Assembly (NCBI GenBank): GCA_045538875.1
Contig: JAZQEG010000009.1
Span: 78,991-142,990 of the forward strand
Length of the DNA stretch: 64,000 nt
DNA from: RGIG4708 sp045538875
GTDB taxonomy: Bacteria > Bacillota > Clostridia > UMGS1810
Reading direction: 5' to 3'
Below are positions 54,875-62,611 of the stretch, piece after piece. The notes beneath the pieces were generated by a model. That model did not search any database and was not told where the DNA came from. It saw nothing but the letters and a program-made list of their open reading frames with translations. The stretch's first letter is position 1, and each line of letters opens with the position of its first letter. The position numbers were made by a program, and so were the translations under genes.

Positions 54875-56905
54875 ATGAGTGCCAGAAAGTCAAAGGTCGT
54901 TAAGGTCAATATATCCGCAGGAACATATAAGGACGAGGCAGAGGCGGTAAGAGAGGCTAACGCTATCAAGCGTTGGCTCATTCGCTATTGCGACAAGAAC
55001 GGCTATTCTATTAAAGGTAAAGTCTGGATAAGTACCAATAGTGCCTACGCAGGACGTATTATAAATAAAGGTAGAAAAAAGGAATACAAGCCGAACGGAA
55101 AGCCTCTACCAACGGTTGTAGAGGCTCATATTCATATGGTGCTGTTCTGTAATCCTGCCTCAACCATTGTCGATGCGTTGAAATCCTACCTTAACAAAAA
55201 GCATATGAAAGCGGTTGTCTGGGACAGGCATTGTAATTCAAGGGCAGAGGTGGAAAACGCTGTCGAGTATGCTATGAGGCAGAGCAGAAAGGTACGCACC
55301 ATTGACTACGACCGCAAGGACGTACTCTCGGTTGATGAGTGGGGGTACTATGAGGCTGTGGAGAAAGCAGAGGCTAAAATCAAGGACAATATGGCTTTTA
55401 CAAAATCCGAACCCGAGCAAATGCCAGAAACCCTTGAAAATAAAAGTGTTTCGAGCATATCCGATACGCCCGAAACACTAACGTATAAAAGTATTAAATA
55501 TAACTACTTATATTATTATATCGTTCCTACATCTTATAATCATTCTATTATTAAAGCACTACTACAAAATATTATTTATTATAGTAGAGAGAGTTCAAGA
55601 AGTTCTTGTTCAAAAATTATTTTCAAAAAAGTTCTTTTAAAAGTTCCTCATCTCTTGAAAAAGATGTCGTTTTGTGTTATAATGTTTATGATAGATGAGG
55701 AAAGTGTGGTGTTAGTTACGGAAATATCGAATAGCTATATTTTGTTAGTAAAGCAGAATGAAAAGGAAAGTTCTGTTAAGATAACGGAATCATCTGATAA
55801 CAAGCCTCACACCATTGTTTTAAGCACAAAAAAATATGAACCATTTAGAGAATACCTATCTTCCTGTTTTGCAGAAATTAAGGAAATATATGACTTATCT
55901 AGCTTGCCTACATATTATGAATGTCGGTTTAAGCATTATAAATCTCCTAATGTGAAGATGTTTGTTTATTGTGTTAGAGGCGATTGTTATGCGGACATAA
56001 CTGTTTCTGGGAAAAATAAAGATAGAATCATACAGCAAATGGAACTTATACATACTACTCTTGAAAAGTCCAAAGCCTCAGAACAATTTACTCTTATTAC
56101 CTCATATGATTCAGTATCGGAATACTATTGTAACAAAATGTATCCTTTGCTCAATGAAGTTGAACGGAAGTTAAGGAAACTTCTATACATCATTTATACC
56201 TTACGATACAGGAAAGATTATATTGAATATACATTTGTTGAAAACACCCTATCTCCTGAATCGAAGAAAAATATAGAAGCCTACTTGAAAAAAGAAATAG
56301 GAACTGGCAACCGTGAAATATGGCGACAAAAGTATTTTGAACAATTTGAGTATAAACACTATAAACACTTGTTGTTTTACCCTAAATGGACGGTTATTGA
56401 CATAGCCAATAAGGACGAGTTCTTAAAATCAAATCCAGATTTAGCTAAATTGGGTGATGAAGAACTTCGAGAACGCTTTTCTACTTTTACCCCTATGAGC
56501 GATTGGGAAAAGCATTTTTCAAATAAGGTTGATAAAGATATATCTGCCGAAACACTAATATCTAACGTACAGAAACCAAGAAACAAAGTTGCTCACTATA
56601 AGACTATTACCAAAGATGAGTATGAAGCTTTTTTGGAGAATGTTCATAAGTTGATTGAAGTTATAGATAAAGCTATTGATATATCAGTATCTAAAGACTT
56701 TATTCAAGAGGGTATGAAATACCTTACAGATAATATGAGCAAAGCACTTGAAAGTTTAAGAAACACTATATCTGAATATGTGCTAAACACATTTCCTTAT
56801 TTTTTTCAATCAGCTAAAAGTGCTGTTAGTGCATTGACGGAACTATTTGATGAAGCCGAAGAAAGTGTAGAAGATTCCGAAAGCGAGGACGAAGATAATA
56901 CCTAA
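54875..56905 (+). CDS. Continuous ORF: HUH/Rep-like N-terminus joined to a HEPN-domain protein
   Basis: An uninterrupted 676-codon frame with AAGGAG before ATG 54875. Residues 1-~190 resemble a rolling-circle Rep/HUH endonuclease: AHIHMVLF (His85, His87) and a Tyr132 in VEYAMRQSRK. Residues ~205-270 read Tyr/Ile/Ser-rich sequence that looks like translated non-coding A+T-rich DNA and contains a good promoter. Residues ~272-676 form an independent protein with a C-terminal HEPN RNase motif (RNKVAH, Arg569 and His574) preceded by NEVERKLRKLLYIIY. Most likely a truncated rep gene accidentally in frame with a cargo gene, though a true fusion cannot be excluded. Confidence 0.75.
   Translation: MSARKSKVVKVNISAGTYKDEAEAVREANAIKRWLIRYCDKNGYSIKGKVWISTNSAYAGRIINKGRKKEYKPNGKPLPTVVEAHIHMVLFCNPASTIVDALKSYLNKKHMKAVVWDRHCNSRAEVENAVEYAMRQSRKVRTIDYDRKDVLSVDEWGYYEAVEKAEAKIKDNMAFTKSEPEQMPETLENKSVSSISDTPETLTYKSIKYNYLYYYIVPTSYNHSIIKALLQNIIYYSRESSRSSCSKIIFKKVLLKVPHLLKKMSFCVIMFMIDEESVVLVTEISNSYILLVKQNEKESSVKITESSDNKPHTIVLSTKKYEPFREYLSSCFAEIKEIYDLSSLPTYYECRFKHYKSPNVKMFVYCVRGDCYADITVSGKNKDRIIQQMELIHTTLEKSKASEQFTLITSYDSVSEYYCNKMYPLLNEVERKLRKLLYIIYTLRYRKDYIEYTFVENTLSPESKKNIEAYLKKEIGTGNREIWRQKYFEQFEYKHYKHLLFYPKWTVIDIANKDEFLKSNPDLAKLGDEELRERFSTFTPMSDWEKHFSNKVDKDISAETLISNVQKPRNKVAHYKTITKDEYEAFLENVHKLIEVIDKAIDISVSKDFIQEGMKYLTDNMSKALESLRNTISEYVLNTFPYFFQSAKSAVSALTELFDEAEESVEDSESEDEDNT
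55655..55683 (+). promoter_or_regulatory. Internal promoter for the HEPN gene
   Basis: TTGAAA (55655-55660), 17-base spacer, TATAAT (55678-55683). Upstream sequence from 55621 (TTTCAAAAA...GTTCTTTTAAAAG) matches the module at 56952 with identical 34-base spacing to the -35. Confidence 0.8.
55706..56905 (+). CDS. Alternative call: stand-alone HEPN-domain (Rx4H) putative RNase
   Basis: If transcription starts at the internal promoter (near 55690), translation would begin at GTG 55706 or 55709, after GATGAGG at 55694-55700, giving about 400 residues. The C-terminal HEPN motif RNKVAH is the catalytic signature of HEPN ribonucleases found in toxin-antitoxin, abortive-infection and CRISPR effectors. 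The acidic tail ends EESVEDSESEDEDNT. Position next to a restriction-modification operon with the same promoter supports an anti-phage role; the trigger and target RNA are unknown. This overlaps the 54875 entry and is offered as its functional reading. Confidence 0.6.
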   Translation: MVLVTEISNSYILLVKQNEKESSVKITESSDNKPHTIVLSTKKYEPFREYLSSCFAEIKEIYDLSSLPTYYECRFKHYKSPNVKMFVYCVRGDCYADITVSGKNKDRIIQQMELIHTTLEKSKASEQFTLITSYDSVSEYYCNKMYPLLNEVERKLRKLLYIIYTLRYRKDYIEYTFVENTLSPESKKNIEAYLKKEIGTGNREIWRQKYFEQFEYKHYKHLLFYPKWTVIDIANKDEFLKSNPDLAKLGDEELRERFSTFTPMSDWEKHFSNKVDKDISAETLISNVQKPRNKVAHYKTITKDEYEAFLENVHKLIEVIDKAIDISVSKDFIQEGMKYLTDNMSKALESLRNTISEYVLNTFPYFFQSAKSAVSALTELFDEAEESVEDSESEDEDNT

Positions 56906-56951
56906 CCTATCACAACTCAAAAGACAGAGAATGTTAGAATTATTTAGGTAT

Positions 56952-57014
56952 TTTCAAAAATGTTCTTTTAAAAGTCCCACAACTCTTGAAGAATTAGTTG
57001 TGTTATGATATAAT
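56952..57014 (+). promoter_or_regulatory. Promoter module of the methyltransferase-endonuclease operon
   Basis: TTGAAG (56986-56991), 17-base spacer, TATAAT (57009-57014), with upstream TTTCAAAAA (56952) and GTTCTTTTAAAAGTCCC (56962-56978). Near-duplicate of the module at 55621-55683. The leader also has a GAAGAT/ATCTTC hairpin just before AAGGAGG. Confidence 0.8.
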
Positions 57015-57072
57015 AATTGATGTAACGCAGAGAGAAGATTGTGAAGCCATCTTCCTAAGGAGGATAAGCAAG

Positions 57073-59571
57073 ATGAAAACTTACATAAGCCTTTTTTCAA
57101 GTGCTGGTGTCGGTTGTTATGGATTCAAAGAACAGGGCTTTGAATGTATCGCCACTAACGAAATCATTGAAAGAAGGTTAAATATCCAAAAGTTTAATAA
57201 TAAATGCAAATATAATACAGGTTATCTTTGTGGTGATATTACTGCTGATGAAACGAAGGAACTGTTGTATAACGAGATTGATATGTGGCGAAGAAAAGAA
57301 GGTATCAGCCAAGTTGATGTCGTTATTGCGACACCCCCTTGTCAAGGTATGTCTGTTGCCAATCACAAGAAAAGTGAAACGGAAATAGTCAGAAATTCGC
57401 TTGTCGTTGAATCTATCAAGATAATCAAAGAAATCCACCCTCTATTTTTTGTTTTTGAAAATGTTCCTGCATTTATGAGAACTATTTGTACTGATATTGA
57501 CGGAACTGATAAGACTATTGCTGAAACAATAGAACATAATCTTGGAAAAGACTATTCCTATATTTCTAAGGTAATCAACTTTAAGGATTTTGGTGCTTGT
57601 TCAAGTCGTTCCAGAACTGTTGTTATTGGTGTAAGGAAAGAATATGAGGACGAAGTTTCACCTTTGGAACTGTTCCCATCTATCCAGAGAGAAAAAACTT
57701 TGCGAGAAGTTATAGGACATTTAAGACCGCTAACTGTATTCGGTGAAATAGAAGAAAACGACATATATCACGCTTTTAGACCATACCCAGAAGAAATGAG
57801 ATGTTGGATTCACGACCTTAAAGAAGGCGAATCTGCATTTGATAATGAAGATGATTTGAAGAAGCCACATCAAATTATTGATGGTAAGGTCGTAATCAAC
57901 ACAAGAAAAAACGCAGATAAATACACTCGTCAATGTTGGGATAAGGTTGGACCGTGTGTTCATACCAGAAACGACCAGTTGGCAAGTCAAAATACTGTTC
58001 ATCCGTCTGACGACCGAGTTTTCAGTATTAGAGAACTTATGTTGATGATGACCGTTCCTGCGACTTTCAAATGGTCTGAATACGATGAGCAATACCTTAA
58101 CTCTCTTAATCTGCAAGAAAAGAAAGCCTATCTAAAGAAAGAAGAAATCAAGATTAGACAATCGCTTGGAGAGGCTGTCCCCACTACTATATTCAACCAG
58201 ATAGCAGGAAATATAAAGAAAGTGCTTGAAACAAGGTTATCCAAAAGTAGTGATATTTCAAAAATCATAAATTCTAATGACTTTTCAAATATAGAAACAC
58301 TACTGGCTTTTATTAGAGAAAATCCATTGAACCTTTCTTTGAGTACGCTTTCTCGTATTGCTGAATTATCCAATACCCAGAGGACAGACAATGCAGCGTT
58401 CTATACGAACAAAGCATTGATAACTGAAATGATGCGTCAATTACCCGATTTTGAAAAAGAGACGATTCATATCCTTGAGCCATCGGCAGGAGTTGGAAAT
58501 TTTCTTCCTTTATTATTAAAGAGGTATGAGGAAAAGAATTTAGTTATTGATATGGTTGATATAAATCCCGAAAGCAAAATTGTTTTTGAGACTTTATATG
58601 CAAACTATCCTATTCCAGATAATTGTCAAATCAACTATATTACTGCTGACTTTTTATTACACGAGTTTGACAAAAAATATGATTTGGTTGTTGGTAATCC
58701 TCCGTTTTACAAAATGAAGCAGACGGACAAATTGCTGAAAACATATCGTTCCGAAGTTATCAATAAGGACACAACAAATATTTGTTCTTATTTTTTGGAG
58801 AAAGTTTTGAAATTGTCAAACTATGTGAGCATTGTATTCCCTAAATTTTTGCTGAACACACCAGAGTTTGGCAAGACAAGAGAAATTTTAGGAAACAAGT
58901 GTATGCCTTGTATCATTGATTTTGGTGAAAATGGGTTTAGTGGAGTTTTGATTGAAACAGTTGCTCTCTTTGTTGATAATACAAAGAAACCCAAAGATAC
59001 ACTTGTTATAAGCACCACAGACAACATCTCTATATTGCAAAGACAAGGATATATCACCGACCCTAAATATCCGTATTGGTTAATTTATAGAGGCACTGCC
59101 TTTGATGAAGTTGCCGAAAAACTTGATTTCGACCAGTTTTTTGTATTTAGGGACAGGCAAATCTCTAACGGTCTGTTAAAGAAAGAGGGAGACATCAGAG
59201 TTATCAAGTCTCGCAATATTAGTGATGATGGTAAAACGCTGATTGATATTCCAGACTATGATGCTTTTGTTAAGTGTGGCGAATATGAGAATTTGTCTGT
59301 GGCAACATATCTTAATGACAGAGGTGTATATCTCACACCTAATATGACCTATAAACCAAGAGTGATGAAAAAACCATTAAACACTCTGGTCAATGGTTCG
59401 GTTGCAATTTTGATTCCTAAAACTGGTTTTTCTCTTACTGAAAAACAAATGGAGTATTTTTCTACCGAAGAATACAGGGAGTTTTATAGAACAGCAAGGA
59501 ATCATCAAACAAGGTCTTTGAATGTTGATGCCAATTCTGTATTTTTCTTTGGTGTTTTAAGGGAGGGATAA
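57073..59571 (+). CDS. Fused C5-cytosine and N6-adenine DNA methyltransferase
   Basis: An 832-residue type II modification enzyme with two methyltransferases. The N-terminal part (about 1-420) is a C5-cytosine MTase: LFSSAGVGCYGFKEQGF (motif I), ATPPCQGMS with nucleophile Cys90 (motif IV), FVFENVPAF (motif VI), SRSRTVVIGVR (motif VIII). The C-terminal part (about 430-832) is a gamma-type N6-adenine MTase: LEPSAGVGNFLP (motif I, residue 469 on) and VVGNPPFY (motif IV, Asn542). ATG 57073 follows AAGGAGG; the frame open to 56998 is before the start. Two different base specificities suggest an asymmetric site methylated at C on one strand and A on the other. Confidence 0.92.
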   Translation: MKTYISLFSSAGVGCYGFKEQGFECIATNEIIERRLNIQKFNNKCKYNTGYLCGDITADETKELLYNEIDMWRRKEGISQVDVVIATPPCQGMSVANHKKSETEIVRNSLVVESIKIIKEIHPLFFVFENVPAFMRTICTDIDGTDKTIAETIEHNLGKDYSYISKVINFKDFGACSSRSRTVVIGVRKEYEDEVSPLELFPSIQREKTLREVIGHLRPLTVFGEIEENDIYHAFRPYPEEMRCWIHDLKEGESAFDNEDDLKKPHQIIDGKVVINTRKNADKYTRQCWDKVGPCVHTRNDQLASQNTVHPSDDRVFSIRELMLMMTVPATFKWSEYDEQYLNSLNLQEKKAYLKKEEIKIRQSLGEAVPTTIFNQIAGNIKKVLETRLSKSSDISKIINSNDFSNIETLLAFIRENPLNLSLSTLSRIAELSNTQRTDNAAFYTNKALITEMMRQLPDFEKETIHILEPSAGVGNFLPLLLKRYEEKNLVIDMVDINPESKIVFETLYANYPIPDNCQINYITADFLLHEFDKKYDLVVGNPPFYKMKQTDKLLKTYRSEVINKDTTNICSYFLEKVLKLSNYVSIVFPKFLLNTPEFGKTREILGNKCMPCIIDFGENGFSGVLIETVALFVDNTKKPKDTLVISTTDNISILQRQGYITDPKYPYWLIYRGTAFDEVAEKLDFDQFFVFRDRQISNGLLKKEGDIRVIKSRNISDDGKTLIDIPDYDAFVKCGEYENLSVATYLNDRGVYLTPNMTYKPRVMKKPLNTLVNGSVAILIPKTGFSLTEKQMEYFSTEEYREFYRTARNHQTRSLNVDANSVFFFGVLREG

Positions 59572-59575
59572 ACTG

Positions 59576-60799
59576 ATGACAGAACAAAACATACGAGAGT
59601 TCTTACAAGAAAAGAACTATGATTTAAGAATAAACGCTAATAATGGTAGATGGATTGACCAGAAATGCACACCAGATGTTTTATGGTCTATTAGCGATTT
59701 TGTTATCAACTATGTTGATAATGTCAAGGACACTTTTACTGTATCCGACATTTGGCAGAGCGAATATGCCAAGCAGACAATCAAAGAGACTTTTTCAAAA
59801 CCAGACACAGATGATAGTAGTGCAGAAAACGAGTATGACAAAGTTTTTTCTCAACCTCTGTGTCTCTTGTGCTATGCTGATATTATTGAAGATACAGCAA
59901 CAGGCAATAGACATTTGTATAAGGTGAAAAGACGAGATGTGTTAGAGTATATTGCCAGAAATGATGTGTTTTCACTTAGGTTTCTGACAGAGTACATAGA
60001 AAAAGTTCTTAAAGATAGCGGTTTATATACAGCATTTGAAGAATTTTTTGAAGCACAGACAAAAGGTGCGTTTGCAGTATTAAAAACAACTTTTGTGAAT
60101 TTCTATCACAGATATACACCCATTAAAGGTGAATATGAGCCTAAACGAATCTTCACGAAAGTAATCAACCCACTTGCGTTTAAGTACAGAAAACACGGTA
60201 CAGAAAGAGGTCATATGTCTCCCGATGTTATAAATCGTTCCGATATGATGTATAACAGAGACAATTTTAGAGACGTATATCGAGATAAACCGAAAGGAAT
60301 GTCAAGGAAAGATTGGTTAAGCCAAAATCCGACTATTGACATTAGAGTTGGATATTTTGAGCAGATGATGAACGCCGCTAAACGCCTTGTTAGAACAACA
60401 AATGATTCTGTTCGTGGTGGAATATCTGAACTCACACAGTTTAATATCGAGCATCAAGATATGGCTCCTGCAACACAAATTCATCACATATTCCCTAAAA
60501 ATGAGTTCCCAGATATTATGCACTATGCAGAAAATCTGATTGCATTGACACCTAACCAGCATTATGGATTTGCACACCCGAATAACAACACGCAAATTAT
60601 AGATGTTGATGCACAGAAAGTTTTACTGGTTGCAAAAACTTCGAGCATTCGCAAGAACATAACCGAAGAAAGAGATGTGATTTATTCTTTCGGAAATTTG
60701 TTATATGTTCTTAATAATGGTTGGGACGATGAAACGGTGCTTGAAATTCCCGATGGTGATTATAATTCTGTAATGCACTCTATTAACTATCACTATTGA
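59576..60799 (+). CDS. HNH restriction endonuclease partner
   Basis: A 407-residue protein, 4 bases after the methyltransferase, with AGGGAGG inside the end of that gene. The HNH site is in TQIHHIFPKNEFPD (His303/His304) with Asn320 in ENLIALTPNQH and His329. The N-terminal ~280 residues lack known motifs and probably hold target recognition. The m5C/m6A modification enzyme plus HNH nuclease matches the organisation known for the Alw26I/Eco31I/Esp3I type IIS group, so recognition of a GTCTC-like site is a testable guess. Confidence 0.88.
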   Translation: MTEQNIREFLQEKNYDLRINANNGRWIDQKCTPDVLWSISDFVINYVDNVKDTFTVSDIWQSEYAKQTIKETFSKPDTDDSSAENEYDKVFSQPLCLLCYADIIEDTATGNRHLYKVKRRDVLEYIARNDVFSLRFLTEYIEKVLKDSGLYTAFEEFFEAQTKGAFAVLKTTFVNFYHRYTPIKGEYEPKRIFTKVINPLAFKYRKHGTERGHMSPDVINRSDMMYNRDNFRDVYRDKPKGMSRKDWLSQNPTIDIRVGYFEQMMNAAKRLVRTTNDSVRGGISELTQFNIEHQDMAPATQIHHIFPKNEFPDIMHYAENLIALTPNQHYGFAHPNNNTQIIDVDAQKVLLVAKTSSIRKNITEERDVIYSFGNLLYVLNNGWDDETVLEIPDGDYNSVMHSINYHY

Positions 60800-60822
60800 T
60801 GAGACTAATTTTTAATAATAAG

Positions 60823-60850
60823 TTATATTCTGGCGTATTCTGTCTATAAT
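60823..60850 (+). promoter_or_regulatory. Possible promoter upstream of the 61056 gene
   Basis: TATAAT at 60845-60850 with a weak -35 (TTATAT, 60823-60828, 16-base spacer). The 60800-61055 gap otherwise holds a CCTGCC/GGCAGG hairpin (60951-60966) and a terminator. Confidence 0.45.
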
Positions 60851-60996
60851 ATAGTAAGGGTCTTTTCACACCCCTCCTCTCATATCTGTATCAACACAAA
60901 CACAGACAGGGGTAGGAATTAGAATGGACGGAATATAAAATTGGTTTATTCCTGCCGTGAGGCAGGTGTAAAATAAAAATGGTTGGAAGAAAAAGC

Positions 60997-61036
60997 AACC
61001 GCCAGAGTGTATTTATCTACATTCTGGCGGTTTGTT
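60997..61036 (+). terminator. Intrinsic terminator before the 61056 gene
   Basis: AACCGCCAGA (60997-61006) pairs with TCTGGCGGTT (61023-61032), followed by TGTTTT. It may end the restriction operon or act as an attenuator for the 61056 gene. Confidence 0.75.
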
Positions 61037-61055
61037 TTATATGGCGGTGGAATAA

Positions 61056-61991
61056 ATGAAATTGGATTTGACAGTATTTGAGCTGAATGTTTCAAAAATG
61101 AGCGTCTTGGAACTAGCGGATTGGTTGGTGTCGTGCCGAAATCAAGTCAAAAGAGAAAACTTTGATACAGACAGCGAATACTATGAAAACCTCAAAATCT
61201 TTTGTGATAAATGGGAAAAGCATTATGAGAAGAATATAGGTTTTTACGAAAGTAAAGAGTTTGCTTTTGCGTTAATGTATTCGACAGTAAAGGATAACGC
61301 TGTACTTGTAACAAAGTTCAAGGGTGGAGAGCATAGATGTCCCATAGGTTCTTGTGAAGATATGAATAGTATCACAATCGAAAAAACTAACACAGTATAT
61401 GAGATAGAGAATCTAATGTTGGATATGTATGCTGAAATGTTAAAGATATTCGACGAAAAATTATTTAAGGAAAAACCATTTGATAAGTACAAAAAGTATC
61501 TACACGACTATCTGGTTAAATATCGTTTCACGGAAATCATAATAAACAGATACATTAAAGGTGAGTATTTTAATAAAACACCTGTTACATCGTATAATGA
61601 GTTAGAAGTTCTTGTCGAGCAACATAAACATTATCTTTATATGAAAAGAGCACACAAAAAGACCAATTATACAAATGGACTTAAACAGTATGATATAACA
61701 AAATCTGTGTATAGTTATTTTTGTAGTGATGATAAGTGCGAAAAGGACTTCACAAAAAAGATGTTCGTAAATCTTGGATTCCTTTTAGGATTGTCGTTGA
61801 AGCATTTAGAAAAACTACTTGAATTAAACGGTTATTCCATAAGTGAATATAGCCAAAGAAAGTTTGACCAGATTATCCGCAGAACGTTCAAGTGTGGATT
61901 CAGCAGAGATATGGCAATAGGATTGATTGCCATTGAAAAATCAAAGGGATATAATGTGCCTAACCTTACGAAAAACAACAAAGAAAAATGA
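61056..61991 (+). CDS. Cargo protein of unknown function, last gene of element 1
   Basis: A 311-residue soluble, Lys-rich helical protein. No catalytic motif found. The C-terminal ~80 residues (LGFLLGLSLKHLEKLLELNGYS, split here) resemble the helical domain that follows XRE-type HTH regions in Firmicutes phage and element proteins. ATG 61056 has GGTGG upstream. It is A+T-rich like the neighbouring defence genes, and its stop codon lies in the first right-end arm repeat. Could be regulator or defence accessory; not resolved. Confidence 0.65.
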   Translation: MKLDLTVFELNVSKMSVLELADWLVSCRNQVKRENFDTDSEYYENLKIFCDKWEKHYEKNIGFYESKEFAFALMYSTVKDNAVLVTKFKGGEHRCPIGSCEDMNSITIEKTNTVYEIENLMLDMYAEMLKIFDEKLFKEKPFDKYKKYLHDYLVKYRFTEIIINRYIKGEYFNKTPVTSYNELEVLVEQHKHYLYMKRAHKKTNYTNGLKQYDITKSVYSYFCSDDKCEKDFTKKMFVNLGFLLGLSLKHLEKLLELNGYSISEYSQRKFDQIIRRTFKCGFSRDMAIGLIAIEKSKGYNVPNLTKNNKEK

Positions 61992-62022
61992 CAACACTGC
62001 TGACAACACTTTTGACAACACT
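61989..62022 (+). repeat. Integrase arm-type direct repeats, right end
   Basis: TGACAACACT at 61989-61998, 62001-62010 and 62013-62022; the last extends to TTGACAACACTCC, identical to the left-end copy at 49797. Confidence 0.75.
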
Positions 62023-62121
62023 CCGTTAATAGACTACGGAGACGGACGATATTTTTGATATTTGGGGTACGAAAATGCCTATTTTACACCACGATTTAAG
62101 TCATAAACACCACAGACTTAG

Positions 62122-62136
62122 GAGTGGGAATAATCC
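62122..62136 (+). other. att core, right (junction of elements 1 and 2)
   Basis: GAGTGGGAATAATCC, identical to the guaA 3' end at 49717-49731. Because another integrase-end module follows immediately, this is the shared junction of two tandem elements. Confidence 0.88.
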
Positions 62137-62151
62137 CAAAAACGCTAAAAA

Positions 62152-62171
62152 CCCTTGAAATAAGGGCTTTT
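62152..62171 (+). terminator. Short hairpin following the right att core
   Basis: CCCTT (62152-62156) pairs with AAGGG (62162-62166), then CTTTTT. It parallels the hairpin after the left core and would terminate guaA if only element 2 were present. Confidence 0.55.
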
Positions 62172-62248
62172 TGGAAAAATAGTTTTGATAACTATTAAAA
62201 AATGACGTCGATTGACGCACATTTTTGAAAAATGCTTTAAATAATAGC

Positions 62249-62280
62249 AAATGCTCTGCCGTTTTCGGCAGAGCATTTTT
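62249..62280. terminator. Terminator-like hairpin, element 2
   Basis: A 13-bp stem (62249-62261 with 62266-62278) with TTTT loop; same ATGCTCTGCC stem as the element 1 hairpin at 49839. Confidence 0.75.
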
Positions 62281-62290
62281 CGTAACAGAA

Positions 62291-62611
62291 TTATTTATCA
62301 TTTGATAATTGTGTTATCAATTGAATGATGTATTTAATGTTATCTAGCACGTCATCACTTTGCTTAATAACTTCAAGTCTTTTTAATTCCTCTGTAAGTT
62401 CTTTAAGATACTGACAGAGGAATTTTTGGACTCTACAATTAGGATTTATGATAACATCTTCACATAAGAGCCGTTTTGTTATGTACTCCTGTTTGGAATA
62501 ACCAGAAGTTTTAGCGAACATATCAATTTTATAAGCTTCTTCGGGTGAAACTCTAAAACCTATGGTTATGTTACGCCATCTTCCTTTTGTATCATTATTC
62601 TTCGCAGACAT
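62291..62611 (-). CDS. Ribbon-helix-helix (MobC-like) protein, element 2
   Basis: A 106-residue paralogue of the 49888 gene: IGFRVSPEEAYKIDMFAKTSG, then YSKQEYITKRLLCED, then a coiled-coil C-terminus. It overlaps the integrase 3' end by 17 bases. The conserved coupling to the integrase argues for a role in recombination or mobilisation control. Confidence 0.78.
   Translation of the reverse strand: MSAKNNDTKGRWRNITIGFRVSPEEAYKIDMFAKTSGYSKQEYITKRLLCEDVIINPNCRVQKFLCQYLKELTEELKRLEVIKQSDDVLDNIKYIIQLITQLSNDK

Larger units (their letters stand above)
49717..62136. mobile_element. Integrative element 1 inserted at guaA
   Basis: A 12.4-kb segment between two identical 15-bp cores. It contains a tyrosine integrase, RHH and excisionase-like genes, ArdA, replication-type genes and a HEPN/restriction-modification cargo. 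Tandem arm-type repeats (TTGACAACACT) lie at both ends. No conjugation machinery is present, so it is better called an integrative mobilisable or satellite-like island than an ICE. Composition is patchy: the 50-55 kb part is more G+C rich than the 55.5-62 kb cargo. Confidence 0.88.

Noticed and set aside
49732..62121. Element 1 as a full conjugative element or prophage
   Set aside because: No type IV secretion, coupling protein, capsid, terminase or lysis genes are present in the 12.4 kb.
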